A stretch of DNA of 51,974 nt from a virus (IMGVR_UViG_3300045452_000030:1-51974), one strand, 5' to 3'. Counted from the first letter of the stretch, positions 16,577-25,689 are shown. The notes: generated from the sequence alone by a model not told the origin. Numbers and translations are program-made.

Positions 16577-16795
16577 CCAACCCGGAAACGAGCCCGCCTT
16601 GCGCGGGCTTTTTCGTGTCCGGGTTTTGCCTGATTCGCTGCGGCGCGAACCGGTTCTGGTAGGTGATCGGTCGGGATTAGGTCGGTGGATGGTTGGTAAA
16701 GGTTGGCGCTCTCCTCACAGCGCTCGCAAACCCACGCTCCAGCAAGGTGCTGAGGTTGGTAGATCCGCCAACCACTTCTGTGACGACCGCCAACC
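16577..16795. repeat. Cluster of six GGTTGG/CCAACC repeats
   Basis: The hexamer occurs as CCAACC at 16577, 16768 and 16790 and as GGTTGG at 16691, 16701 and 16754. Reading all copies in the CCAACC direction, the preceding base is always A or G. Two subtypes appear: three copies of ACCAACC preceded by TT or CT, and three of GCCAACC preceded by G or C. About 0.1 copies would be expected by chance in this length. The repeats lie between the terminator and the sigma-like gene. They look like binding sites or iterons of a phage regulator or initiator. Confidence 0.7.
16591..16613 (+). terminator. Rho-independent terminator
   Basis: AGCCCGC (16591-16597) pairs with GCGGGCT (16603-16609), with a five-base loop and a T-run from 16609. 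It closes the single-gene unit that starts at 15866. Confidence 0.85.
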
Positions 16796-16842
16796 ATATC
16801 TCGCTTTAGTCCAGTTTCAGGATGAAGAAACAGGACGAACTC

Positions 16843-17388
16843 ATGCACCCTCACACGCTCTCCACGCTTCAGCGCGAAGCCCAAAGTGCCGCCCGCCGTT
16901 TGGCCCGTAGCCTGAACCTATGTCGCGATGCTGAAGCCGATATCTGCCAGGATCTACTGGCCGATCTGCTTTCGCGGCTCCACCGCTTCGATCCAGATCG
17001 CGGCACACTTGGTGCTTTTGCCGGTCGCATTGTCGCCAACAAGGCCAGCTGCATTGCCAAGCAGATCCAGCGCGAGCGGCGTGTCATGCCATGCTCGCTT
17101 GATCAGGATGAAGGTTGTCCGATCAAGCGGGATCAGATCGCCGAAGACCAAAGCCTTGGCGCGCTATTTGCTCTGCCTGGGGACTCCTGCCGCGCGATTG
17201 AACAGCGGCTTGATGTGGCTCGTTGCGGCACCCGTCTCACAGATGCCGAAACCGCTTTGTGCGGCTGGCTGGCCGAACATCCCGTCACGGAACTTGTCCG
17301 CATGGGGCTGGGCAGCCGCAGCAGCCTTTATCGGCGCATCGCCGAACTGCGCGCGCTGTTCGCCGCCAGCGGTCTGGCGAGCGCCTGA
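16843..17388 (+). CDS. Sigma-70-like prophage regulator
   Basis: 181 residues from the ATG at 16843, chosen because AGGA lies seven bases upstream; an ATG at 16822 would add seven residues. The first part resembles sigma region 2 (AEADICQDLLADLLSRLHRFDPDRG, then AFAGRIVANKASCIAKQIQRERR). The C-terminal part (LTDAETALCGWLAEHPVTELVRMGLGSRSSLYRRIAEL) resembles a region 4-type HTH. Phage-encoded sigma-like proteins usually switch on middle or late genes. The motif cluster directly upstream could be its own control region. The assignment is by motif shape only. Confidence 0.75.
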   Translation: MHPHTLSTLQREAQSAARRLARSLNLCRDAEADICQDLLADLLSRLHRFDPDRGTLGAFAGRIVANKASCIAKQIQRERRVMPCSLDQDEGCPIKRDQIAEDQSLGALFALPGDSCRAIEQRLDVARCGTRLTDAETALCGWLAEHPVTELVRMGLGSRSSLYRRIAELRALFAASGLASA

Positions 17389-17421
17389 GACACTTTCCCC
17401 GATCCCCCAGTAGAGGTGAAC

Positions 17422-17793
17422 ATGAACACCATTTCTTTCATCAGCTCCCAGTCTCGCAGCACCGCGAAGGCAAAGGCGAGCAAGGTCGCCATGACCGAGT
17501 TCGACCTATGCATGTGGCTGGGTGATGCCATGCCTGGCGACACGCTCGAATATTACCGCGGCTTTCTCGCCAAAGATGCCTGGAAAGGCCCGGGACAGCG
17601 GCTGAGGGAGCCCGAGCGCTCGGTGCTTGAGAGGCTCGCGGGCCGAGCGCGCTGGGCATCCGAGCGCGGGTTTGCCCACTTGGTGCAACGCCGCATTGCG
17701 CCTGAGCAATTCAGCTACCTCGTGATTGCCAGGCCGCGCCCACGCGGCGCGCGTGGGCAGCTCCTCCTTAACGAACTGGCGAAAGCGGCCTGA
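17422..17793 (+). CDS. Hypothetical basic phage protein
   Basis: 123 residues. The ATG at 17422 follows TAGAGG by about five bases. The protein is arginine-rich, especially the last third (RRIAPEQFSYLVIARPRPRGARG), which suggests nucleic-acid contact. No family recognised. It lies directly after the sigma-like gene on the same strand. 17794-17935 holds no convincing gene. Confidence 0.7.
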   Translation: MNTISFISSQSRSTAKAKASKVAMTEFDLCMWLGDAMPGDTLEYYRGFLAKDAWKGPGQRLREPERSVLERLAGRARWASERGFAHLVQRRIAPEQFSYLVIARPRPRGARGQLLLNELAKAA

Positions 17794-17935
17794 TGAGCAG
17801 CTCCGCCTGTTCCTGACCCAGCTTGGGCAGTGGGGGCCAACCGTGAGGCGCCCACGGATCTTCGATCGCCGCGTCAACCACTGCCCCGACCATGCACCGA
17901 CGCAAACCCGAACCACTCACTGAAGGACCCATTCA

Positions 17936-18382
17936 ATGACACTTGAGGAACTCCTCCACGAACCGCCAGCGAGGCTTGATGGTCTGCCGATTAGCCTCCT
18001 CGCGAATTTGCAAACGCAGGCCCAATCGCATCTGGCCCAAGCATCCCAGATTGTTGCCATCCTTCATGGGGTATTCTCCCGGCGCTATGCCGCCGGCCTC
18101 AACACGACTGGCACGCACCGCCGCATCGATGGCGATTATGAAATACGCATTGAGGTCCCCAAGAACGTCGCCTGGGATCAAGCCAAGCTTGCCGCAGCCA
18201 TCGAGACTATCCGTGGCTGGGGCGAAAACCCTGCCGACTATGTCGACACCAAACTGTCGGTTTCGGAAACCAGCTACAAGGCCTGGCCTCCTGCCATCCG
18301 TGATCTGTTCACACCAGCTCGCACAGTAAAGCCCGGCAAGAAGAAGTTCGAAGTCGCGCTCGCCCAGAAGGAGGCAGCGTGA
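17936..18382 (+). CDS. Hypothetical protein of the recombination module
   Basis: 148 residues; the start has AAGGA eight bases upstream. Its stop shares a base with the start of the Sak4-like ATPase, so the two are coupled. The N-terminal half is helical (SLLANLQTQAQSHLAQASQIVAIL) and the C-terminus ends in a lysine-rich tail (KPGKKKFEVALAQK). It probably works with the ATPase in phage recombination, but this rests on position only. Confidence 0.75.
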   Translation: MTLEELLHEPPARLDGLPISLLANLQTQAQSHLAQASQIVAILHGVFSRRYAAGLNTTGTHRRIDGDYEIRIEVPKNVAWDQAKLAAAIETIRGWGENPADYVDTKLSVSETSYKAWPPAIRDLFTPARTVKPGKKKFEVALAQKEAA

Positions 18383-19176
18383 TGGCCATTTCCCTTTCTT
18401 CGCTCAACCGCCTGTCTGTGCCGAAGCCCCCGCGGATTGTGATCTACGGGCCGCATGGCATCGGCAAGAACAGCTTCGCCGGTAGCGCACCGCGCCCTGT
18501 CCTCATCAACATTGAAGATGGGCATCCCACCGGTCAGCCAATTGATGCCTTCCCGAAAGCTGAAGGCTTCCAGGATGTCATGGATGCGATGGCCGCGCTT
18601 TACGCCGAGAAGCATGACTTCGAGACGCTGGTGGTGGACAGTCTGGATTGGCTTGAGCCTCTGGTCTGGGCTGAAACTGTCCGCCGCAATAACGTAGCCA
18701 ACCCGAGCAAGCCGTGGGCGTCGATTGAAGACGCAGGCTACGGCCGAGGATTTGTCGCTACGCTTGATGTCTGGCGTGAATATCTCGACGCCATCAATGC
18801 CCTGCGGAACGACAAGGGCATGGCGGTCATCCAGACCGCGCACGCTGAAGTGAAGCGCTTCGACAGCCCTGAGACCGAACCGTTCGATCGCTATCAGATC
18901 AAGCTGCACAAGCTGGCCTCTGCGCTCGTCCAGGAACACGCCGACATGGTGCTATTCGCCAATTTCAAAACCAGCGTCACCAGAACGGATGTTGGAATGA
19001 AGAAGGTGGTCCGCGGTGTCGGGGCCGGAACCCGTGCGCTTTACACCGAAGAGCGGCCCGCCTTCCTCGCGAAGAACCGGCACAATCTCCCTTCAGAACT
19101 CCCGCTGTCCTGGGAGGCGCTTGCCTCCGCCATGGCCGCGTCGAGCGCGGCTGCCCGCACCAGCGAAGCGGCCTGA
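18382..19176 (+). CDS. Sak4-like RecA-fold ATPase (single-strand annealing/recombination)
   Basis: 264 residues from the ATG at 18382 (GAGG seven bases upstream). Walker A is GPHGIGKNSFAG near residue 25, with Asn in place of the usual Ser/Thr after the lysine. Walker B is ETLVVDSLDWL near 80. The arrangement matches the AAA_24/Sak4 family of compact RecA-like phage recombinases. These normally sit beside an SSB-like protein and a nuclease, which is the case here (DUF669 and the PD-(D/E)XK nuclease follow). Confidence 0.85.
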   Translation: MAISLSSLNRLSVPKPPRIVIYGPHGIGKNSFAGSAPRPVLINIEDGHPTGQPIDAFPKAEGFQDVMDAMAALYAEKHDFETLVVDSLDWLEPLVWAETVRRNNVANPSKPWASIEDAGYGRGFVATLDVWREYLDAINALRNDKGMAVIQTAHAEVKRFDSPETEPFDRYQIKLHKLASALVQEHADMVLFANFKTSVTRTDVGMKKVVRGVGAGTRALYTEERPAFLAKNRHNLPSELPLSWEALASAMAASSAAARTSEAA

Positions 19177-19211
19177 CAAACAACCCCTGACTGACAGAAA
19201 GGATTGCCGCA

Positions 19212-19721
19212 ATGGCACAACTCGGAGGCATGTTCGACGCCACACAAGTCGAACCCCAAGGCGACTACACGCCAATTCCGCCTGGTGATTACACCGTCCA
19301 GATCGTCACGTCGCAGATGGTCGAGACCTCGAACCGCAATGGCCACATGCTCAAGCTTGAGCTTGAGATCCTCGATGGCGAACATGCCGGTCGCAGGCTG
19401 TATGATCGCCTCAACCTGGAGAACCCCAACCGCCAGGCGGTCGAGATTGCCCAGCGCACCTTGTCGGCAATCTGCCATGCCATCGGGAAGCTGTCGGTCC
19501 AAGACAGCGAGGAACTGCACATGCAGCCGATGACGGCGGTGGTTGCGGTCAAGGCACCGAGCACGGGGCGTGATGGGAAGACCTACGCGGCTTCCAATGA
19601 GATCAAGACCTACAAGGTCCTGCGTGATGCGCCGGCACCTGTAAGTTCAGGATCTGCTTTCCAGCCCGCGCAGACTGGCTCTGGCCAAATGGCAAGCGCG
19701 CCCTGGAAGCGCAGCGCCTGA
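19212..19721 (+). CDS. DUF669 family protein, SSB-like
   Basis: 169 residues with the DUF669 pattern: a beta-rich core (PPGDYTVQIVTSQMVETSN, HMLKLELEILDGEHAGRRLYDRLNL) followed by a low-complexity tail (PAPVSSGSAFQPAQTGSG). DUF669 proteins stand in phage recombination cassettes with Sak4-like ATPases and are thought to bind single-stranded DNA. Here it lies between the ATPase and the nuclease. Confidence 0.85.
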   Translation: MAQLGGMFDATQVEPQGDYTPIPPGDYTVQIVTSQMVETSNRNGHMLKLELEILDGEHAGRRLYDRLNLENPNRQAVEIAQRTLSAICHAIGKLSVQDSEELHMQPMTAVVAVKAPSTGRDGKTYAASNEIKTYKVLRDAPAPVSSGSAFQPAQTGSGQMASAPWKRSA

Positions 19722-19802
19722 CCCAGCCTTGAGAGGCAGGGCGGTCGATTGAGCCCGCCGCCCTGCCGCCTTTCCCCTGACTGACAATCAAAGGAGCAGG
19801 CA

Positions 19803-20906
19803 ATGGCTGCCCTACAGGATTTTGCATGCCCAACGCTAGCGCAAGCCGACCAGGCGCTGGCTGATGGGCAACCATTCACCCGCCGTGCTTATCTTGGCAT
19901 GTCCGCTATCGGCGGCGCTTGCGAACGGGCGCTCTGGTATCAGTTTCGCTGGGTTGCGACCGTCCGCTTTGATGCCGTGACGCTCAAGCGATTTGCTGAC
20001 GGGCATGCCAGCGAAACAGTGGCTGTAAACCGTCTCAGGGCCACGCCCGGCCTTGAGGTCCATGACGTCGATGCCAGCGGCGATCAATTCGGTTTCCGGG
20101 ATTTTGGTGGTCACTTCGCAGGCCACATGGACGGCGTCTGCCTGGGCCTCGTTCAAGCCCCGAAGGCCTGGCACGTACTCGAGATCAAGGCTTCAGAAAA
20201 ATGGCAGGATCTCGACAAGGCGCGCAAGAAGGTCGGCGAGAAGTCCGCGCTCGCTGAGTGGAACCCCACCTACTACGCGCAGGCCGTCCTCTACATGGAC
20301 TATGCGAAGCTCGACCGGCATTACCTTGTTTGCGTTTCGCCCGGTGCCCGCCGTTGGACTGCGGTGCGCACGAACGCCGATCCCGTTCATGCCGCAGCGC
20401 TGAAGGCTAAGGCCGAGCGGATCATCTTTGCCGATACGGCGCCCCAGCGGATTGGTGGCCCTGACAGTTTTGCATGCCGCTTTTGCGACTTTTCTTCCCA
20501 GTGCCACGAAGGCGCGCGTGCAGAGCGCAACTGTCGCACCTGCCTTGCGGTTGAGGTCAGCCGGGATGGGGGCTGGCGCTGCACGCGGTTTGGCCATGAA
20601 CTCTCACGGACAGATCAGGAAGCTGGCTGCCCTGAGCACCGTTTTCTGCCCGACCTGGTGGCGGGCGAACAGATCGACGTCATCCATGGGCAGATCGTTT
20701 ACCGTCTGCGTGACGGCTCGCGGTGGGTCGATGGCGGTCCGCGCGTCCATAGCATTGGCGATATCATCAAGCGGCAGGCTTGCCGCTCTTGCGGTTCACT
20801 CAGCTGGAAAGTGACTGAGGGTGCCGGGCCGCACGCAGCAGGCCTGCGCTGCCTCAGTTGCGATACGCATGGTGGCTGGCTCCAAAAGGCGGAGGTCGTG
20901 GCATGA
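19803..20906 (+). CDS. Cas4/RecB-like PD-(D/E)XK nuclease with Fe-S cysteines
   Basis: 367 residues. The nuclease core shows GHMDGV (metal Asp), then WHVLEIKAS (ExK) and a downstream QAVLYMDY motif. One cysteine in CERALWY before the core and three in CRFCDFSSQC after it form the four-cysteine set of Cas4/AddB-type [4Fe-4S] nucleases. Two further zinc-type pairs (CRSCG, CLSC) lie in the C-terminal extension. It probably processes DNA ends for the Sak4/DUF669 pair. The stop overlaps the next start (ATGA). Confidence 0.88.
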   Translation: MAALQDFACPTLAQADQALADGQPFTRRAYLGMSAIGGACERALWYQFRWVATVRFDAVTLKRFADGHASETVAVNRLRATPGLEVHDVDASGDQFGFRDFGGHFAGHMDGVCLGLVQAPKAWHVLEIKASEKWQDLDKARKKVGEKSALAEWNPTYYAQAVLYMDYAKLDRHYLVCVSPGARRWTAVRTNADPVHAAALKAKAERIIFADTAPQRIGGPDSFACRFCDFSSQCHEGARAERNCRTCLAVEVSRDGGWRCTRFGHELSRTDQEAGCPEHRFLPDLVAGEQIDVIHGQIVYRLRDGSRWVDGGPRVHSIGDIIKRQACRSCGSLSWKVTEGAGPHAAGLRCLSCDTHGGWLQKAEVVA

Positions 20907-22507
20907 GCGGGCCTCTTGCTCTGCGCCCCTATCAGGAGACGGCGCTTACCAATTTGTGGAACTGGTTTTCAGCCGGGAAGCGCGACTGTCTTGTGGTGCT
21001 GCCAACCGGCGCGGGCAAGAGCCTGGTGATCGCCGAATGGGCAAAGCTGGTTTTCGATACGGACCCGAGTGCCTGCATTCTGGTGCTGACCCATGTCCGC
21101 GAGCTTGTGCAGCAGAACGCGGCCGAGCTGGTTGGGCTTTGGCCGGATGCGCCTTGGGGGATCTATTCCGCAGGGCTTGGCCGGCGCGACATCGGCGCGC
21201 AGCTGATGTTCGCCTCCATCCAGTCGATCCACAAGAAAGCCTACAAGCTGCCGCGCCGGGTCGACATGGTGCTCATCGACGAAGCCCATATGATCCCGCG
21301 CAATGCCGATACCATGTACGGCAAGTTCCTGGCGGACCTGCGCACTATCAATCCTGCCCTCAAAATCGTGGGCCTGACCGCCACCCCCTTCCGTCTCGAT
21401 AGCGGCAGGCTCGATCAAGGCGAAGGCGCTCTGTTCGATGGCATCGCCCATGAAACCAATGTGCGCGAGCTCTTCAACAACGGGTGGCTTTCGCCTCCAG
21501 TGAGCTATCGACAGGCAACGCAGATCGACACCAGCGGTGTTGGCACGCGTGGCGGTGAATTCATCGCAGCACAGCTCGAAGCTTCAGCGTTGGACGCCCA
21601 TGTGGTCGCTGCGATTGCCGATCGGATTGTTGAAGCGGGGCGCGACCGACAAGGGTGGCTGGTGTTCGGCTGCACGGTCAAGCATTGCGAGGCGCTGGCT
21701 GAAGCGCTCAATGCGCGAGGGTTCTCCGGAACCGGTGTCTTTGGCGACACCAAAAAGACCGAGCGCGATCGGATCATTGCTGACTTCAAGGCGCAGCGTT
21801 TGCGGTTCCTGGTCAGCCAGGGCGTGCTCACCACCGGGTTCAATGCGCGCCATGTCGATCTTGTTGCCTTGGCGCGTCCGACCAAGTCGACCGGGCTCTA
21901 TATTCAGATGGTTGGCCGCGGCACCCGGCTGTCGCCAGAGACCGGCAAGACCAATTGCATAATCCTCGACTTTGGCGGGAACATCGCGCGGCACGGCCCC
22001 TTCGATGACCCGTCTATCCCGGAGAAGAAGAAAAAGGGCGAAGGCGACGCCCCCTACAAGGAATGCTCGCAATGCGGCTGTGCCTGCGGAACCATGACCC
22101 GGTTCTGCCCGGCTTGCGGGTTCGAGTTTCCTCCCCCTGAAAGGCGGGTGACGACGCTTCCTGCTGCGCGAGCAATCCTCTCCACCGAGCCTGAATGGCT
22201 CGAGGTCAAAGGGGTGACCTACCGCAAGCATGAAAAGCCGGGATCGCCGCCATCTTTGCGGGTGGACTATCGCACCGGGCTCAACAGCTACCGTGAATGG
22301 ATCTGCTTGGAGCATACCGGATACGCTCGGGCAAAGGCCGAGAGTTGGTGGCTTCGCCGTGCCTCTGCACCAGTCCCGGGGAGTGTCGATGCGGCCCTCG
22401 AAAGGCTGCAGGAGCTGAACGAGCCATCCCACATTCGGATCAGGACCAAGGGTAAGTACACCGAGATTTCCGGCCACCGCTTCGATGTCGGGAGGCTGGC
22501 GGCATGA
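20903..22507 (+). CDS. Phage DEAD/DEAH-box helicase (SSL2-like)
   Basis: 534 residues from the ATG at 20903, which has GGAGG seven bases upstream and overlaps the nuclease stop. Motif I LPTGAGKS is near residues 32-39, motif II LIDEAH near 125, motif III GLTATP near 160 and motif VI QMVGRGTR near 336. A zinc ribbon of four CxxC-type cysteines (CSQCG, CPACG) follows near 386-405. It resembles type III restriction-like helicases used in phage replication or recombination. Confidence 0.92.
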   Translation: MSGPLALRPYQETALTNLWNWFSAGKRDCLVVLPTGAGKSLVIAEWAKLVFDTDPSACILVLTHVRELVQQNAAELVGLWPDAPWGIYSAGLGRRDIGAQLMFASIQSIHKKAYKLPRRVDMVLIDEAHMIPRNADTMYGKFLADLRTINPALKIVGLTATPFRLDSGRLDQGEGALFDGIAHETNVRELFNNGWLSPPVSYRQATQIDTSGVGTRGGEFIAAQLEASALDAHVVAAIADRIVEAGRDRQGWLVFGCTVKHCEALAEALNARGFSGTGVFGDTKKTERDRIIADFKAQRLRFLVSQGVLTTGFNARHVDLVALARPTKSTGLYIQMVGRGTRLSPETGKTNCIILDFGGNIARHGPFDDPSIPEKKKKGEGDAPYKECSQCGCACGTMTRFCPACGFEFPPPERRVTTLPAARAILSTEPEWLEVKGVTYRKHEKPGSPPSLRVDYRTGLNSYREWICLEHTGYARAKAESWWLRRASAPVPGSVDAALERLQELNEPSHIRIRTKGKYTEISGHRFDVGRLAA

Positions 22508-22833
22508 GCCTTTGCTTTTGCGGCCGGGCGGCTCGCGGATTTGCCTGGCGCGACTTCTCCCGCACCCCATTCGACAGGCCGCCCCCCGTGCATGCCTGCT
22601 CGATGACTTGTCTCGACATTGCCACCCGAAGGAAAGGCCAGATGAAAGCCAATATTGACGAACAACGCGCCATCGCCGCAGCCAGCCCAGCTATCGGCGC
22701 TTTCCTTGAAGACCTCGGCAAGAGCGATCTGGCCGGGCTTACCCAGCAGGAATGGCTTGCCTTCCTGACGCATGCCTATGTCACGGTGTGTGCTGAGGTC
22801 AGCAAGATCTGGGAAAATGAGGTGCCATTCTGA
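22504..22833 (+). CDS. Small phage protein, DUF6511-like
   Basis: 109 residues. An N-terminal CFCGRAARGFAW and a later ACSMTC suggest a small zinc-binding head, with a helical C-terminus (QEWLAFLTHAYVTVCAEVSKIW). This matches the DUF6511 proteins encoded between helicase and primase genes in alphaproteobacterial prophages. The start overlaps the helicase stop (ATGA) and the stop overlaps the primase start. Function unknown. Confidence 0.75.
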   Translation: MSLCFCGRAARGFAWRDFSRTPFDRPPPVHACSMTCLDIATRRKGQMKANIDEQRAIAAASPAIGAFLEDLGKSDLAGLTQQEWLAFLTHAYVTVCAEVSKIWENEVPF

Positions 22834-25196
22834 TGCGCGCTCTCCAATTCGATCCGGAACTCGCCCGGCAGCTCTTCTCGAGCCTCGACCAGATCCACCT
22901 CGTCATGATCAACCCCGTCGGCCCCGGCGTACATGGCAAGGACTTTGGGACAGATATCGAGACTGCCCTGGCTGAAGCTACCAAAGCCAATGACAACGGG
23001 TTCAACCTCTACTGGACCGTCAACCATGTGGCACCCGGTCTCAACAAGAAGCCGGGGAAGCGCGACATTCGGGCGGCTCGTTTTGTGCACGTTGATATCG
23101 ACCCGCCCAAATCAGGCGGCGCCTTCGACAAAGCGGAAATTAGGGCCGCTTTGCAGGGCATCGGTAGCCCGCCGAGCTTTATCATCGATTCAGGCGGCGG
23201 GCTGCAGGCGTTCTGGCGGCTTGAGGACCCTTGCGCCAACCTCGACAGTATCGAGGCTATCAACTTTCAGGTGCGCGACTGGTTCGAAGCGGATGCCTGC
23301 CAGAACATCGACCGGCTGATGCGGGTGCCGGGATCGGTGAACTATCCTGACAGCCGGAAGGCCGCACGCGGGCGCAAGGCATGCTTGGCGCGCTGGGCCG
23401 CCACAGATGAAGGGCTGACCTACGCTCCAGAGGACCTGGCGGTGAGTTTCCCTCAGGCCAAGACTGCCGAGGCTGCCATTAGCCGAACCACTCTGGCGCT
23501 GCCGGCCGATGTGGCACTGCTGGAACCAAATGATCTGGGGCTTGGGAGCCTCGACCCGCTTCGGATCGCCATTGAAACGCCGCCCGGACTGGACCGGTCA
23601 GGTGATGGTCTCGCTGCGGCCCGTCTTATGGCGAACGAGGGCCTGACGGACCTCCAGATCATGGGCGTACTGCTCAACCCAGCTAACGCCATCTCGGGGC
23701 ATTTTCTGGAGCAACGTGACCCGCGTCGAGCGGTGGCTCGCGCCATCCAACTGGTGCGCCGCGATAGCCCGCCCGAAGGCACCACGCTCCATGCGCCGAT
23801 CATGGCTGATGCGCAGTTCGATCAGTTCGTTGCTAACGAAAAGGCCAAGGTCCGGCGGGTCATGGTTCCGGCCACTTTGCAGGTCGACGATGATGATAAC
23901 GCGATTGAGCTGGCGCCCAGGATCGGCACGCCTGGGTGGCTTCGCGATCTAGGCGACGGAGCTCTGGCCCAGTTCGTGGAGCACACTTGTGCCTCCGCTC
24001 CGTCCCCACAACCATGGCTGACGCTCGGGGCTGGCATTGCTATGTTTGGCGCTGCCGCTGGCCGGCGATATGCAGGGCCAACGAACCTGCGCACAAACAT
24101 CTATGCGATAGGCGTGGCCGATTCCGGCGGCGGTAAGGATCACCCTTTGAGGGCATCGACCCGGCTGATGATTGCCGCGGGTCTTGCGGACCACATTGGC
24201 TCGTCCAAGATCGCGTCGGGCGCTGGGCTCCTCACAGCTATCACCGCAAACCCGTCGATCTACTTCCCCTTGGACGAAGTTGGGTTCCTGATTTCGTCAG
24301 CGGCGGATCGCAAACGCGCTCCTCGGCACCTGACCGAAATCATCGACAACCTCACCGAGTTCTATTCTCTGGCCGACAGCACATTCCTTGGCATCGCTTA
24401 TGCCAACACGAAGGAAAAGCCCCGCGAGGTTATCGAACAGCCATGCCTTTGCCTGTTTGGCGTAACGACGCCCGGGGTGTTCTGGGGTTCGCTCTCCAGC
24501 GACAACGTCATCGACGGTAGCCTGGCGCGCATGCTGATCTTCGAGAGTGAGAACCACTATCCCGATCCCCAGCATCAGCTGGCTTCCAACGCCCCCCCAG
24601 CCGATCTGTTGGCCATTGTGGAGGCGGTTGCGAAGGGTGCTGATGGATCCACACCCTTTCCGCTCGGGAATGCCGCAGCCGCGATCCCCAAGCCGTGGAC
24701 TGTGCCTTATGCGACGCCCCAGGCAGAGCTTCGTGCACGGGCTATGCGCGAGGAGCAGATCGATATGCTCCGCCGGCACCAAGGGACCCATCTGACGGGC
24801 ATTATTGCTCGCCTGGCCGAGAATGCAGCTAAGCTCGCTCTCATCAAATCTATCACTGATAATCCCGGAAAGCCGGCAATCACGACCGCCGACCTTGACT
24901 GGGGCATGGGTATTGCGCGCCGAAGCGTTCAGACGCTGATGCAGGCAGTCAAAGAGCGCGTCGCTGACAATGAGTATGAGGCCTGCGTCAAGAAGGTCCA
25001 CAAGGTTATCGCGGATGCCGGAAGTGCCGGTATCGACGGAAACGAACTCTCGCGGCAAACGCAAACGGTAGACCGGCGTCGACGGACCGAGGTCGTCGCC
25101 CACCTCGAGGAAGCCGGCATGATACGGATCATGGAGATACCCCGCGCCAAAGGGGCCCGCGGGCGGGCGAAGCGCATCTATTTTGACATTGCCTGA
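22833..25196 (+). CDS. Phage replication protein: primase-like N-terminus plus DUF3987-type helicase
   Basis: 787 residues. The N-terminal third resembles a RepB/AEP-type primase: FVHVDIDPP near residue 88 (metal aspartates), GGGLQAFW near 122 and NIDRLMRVPGSVN near 158. The second half has a P-loop, GVADSGGGKDH, near 426, and an acidic FPLDEVGFL near 482, as in DUF3987 helicases. The C-terminus ends in a winged-helix-like part (IDGNELSRQTQTVDRRRRTEVVAHLEE, in pieces) and a basic tail. It is likely the main replication initiator-primase-helicase of the prophage. Confidence 0.87.
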   Translation: MRALQFDPELARQLFSSLDQIHLVMINPVGPGVHGKDFGTDIETALAEATKANDNGFNLYWTVNHVAPGLNKKPGKRDIRAARFVHVDIDPPKSGGAFDKAEIRAALQGIGSPPSFIIDSGGGLQAFWRLEDPCANLDSIEAINFQVRDWFEADACQNIDRLMRVPGSVNYPDSRKAARGRKACLARWAATDEGLTYAPEDLAVSFPQAKTAEAAISRTTLALPADVALLEPNDLGLGSLDPLRIAIETPPGLDRSGDGLAAARLMANEGLTDLQIMGVLLNPANAISGHFLEQRDPRRAVARAIQLVRRDSPPEGTTLHAPIMADAQFDQFVANEKAKVRRVMVPATLQVDDDDNAIELAPRIGTPGWLRDLGDGALAQFVEHTCASAPSPQPWLTLGAGIAMFGAAAGRRYAGPTNLRTNIYAIGVADSGGGKDHPLRASTRLMIAAGLADHIGSSKIASGAGLLTAITANPSIYFPLDEVGFLISSAADRKRAPRHLTEIIDNLTEFYSLADSTFLGIAYANTKEKPREVIEQPCLCLFGVTTPGVFWGSLSSDNVIDGSLARMLIFESENHYPDPQHQLASNAPPADLLAIVEAVAKGADGSTPFPLGNAAAAIPKPWTVPYATPQAELRARAMREEQIDMLRRHQGTHLTGIIARLAENAAKLALIKSITDNPGKPAITTADLDWGMGIARRSVQTLMQAVKERVADNEYEACVKKVHKVIADAGSAGIDGNELSRQTQTVDRRRRTEVVAHLEEAGMIRIMEIPRAKGARGRAKRIYFDIA

Positions 25197-25278
25197 GAGA
25201 AAGGTGCGTGGATGTGGAGGCTTCCTGACTTCGTTCGCTGTCCACCGGCCCACCACCTGGGCTTTGGGGCTTCCAAAG

Positions 25279-25297
25279 TATACCACTAAGTGATATA
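25279..25297. promoter_or_regulatory. Imperfect palindrome, likely HigBA operator
   Basis: The 19-bp segment beginning TATACCACT and ending GTGATATA is an imperfect inverted repeat (16 of 19 positions match its reverse complement). It ends eight bases before the toxin ATG. Toxin-antitoxin operons are usually autorepressed at such sites by the HTH antitoxin. Confidence 0.6.
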
Positions 25298-25305
25298 GAT
25301 TGGCC

Positions 25306-25689
25306 ATGCGGCGGGTTTTCAAAACTAAGGCTTTTGCGAGAATCGCGCGAAAGTCGGGTTTTTCGAATGACGCGCTGTGCAAGGCTGTAGCGGAGATGGC
25401 TCAGGGGTTGCACGACGGTGACCTAGGCCAGTCTGTCTACAAAAAACGGATAGCCTTGGGCTCACGTGGCAAGAGCGCAGGGGCCCGAACACTTGTAGCC
25501 ATGAACCGGGGAACTCTGTGGTTCTTCCTCTACGGCTTCAAAAAGAACGAGCGGGCAAACGTATCGGATGCGGAGCTAGAGGCACTGCAGGAGATCGCAA
25601 AAATCCTGCTTGTCCGGAGTGGTAGTGAACTGGATCTGGCTGTGGCGGCCGGAGAACTTGAGGAGATTTGCAATGGCGACGAAAGTTAA
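25306..25689 (+). CDS. higB: HigB/RelE-family toxin
   Basis: 127 residues from the ATG at 25306. The pattern (KTKAFARIARKSG, then VYKKRIALGSRGKSAGARTLVAMNRG, LWFFLYGFKKNERANVS) is that of the RelE-like toxin family with a terminal helical extension, often called HigB-2-like. It would cleave mRNA at the ribosome. The toxin is first and the antitoxin second, the typical higBA order. It overlaps the antitoxin gene by 17 bases. Confidence 0.85.
   Translation: MRRVFKTKAFARIARKSGFSNDALCKAVAEMAQGLHDGDLGQSVYKKRIALGSRGKSAGARTLVAMNRGTLWFFLYGFKKNERANVSDAELEALQEIAKILLVRSGSELDLAVAAGELEEICNGDES

Noticed and set aside
16577-16795. A CRISPR array
   Set aside because: The repeats are six to seven bases long and occur in both orientations with irregular spacing; no cas genes are present (the Cas4-like nuclease belongs to the phage recombination module).
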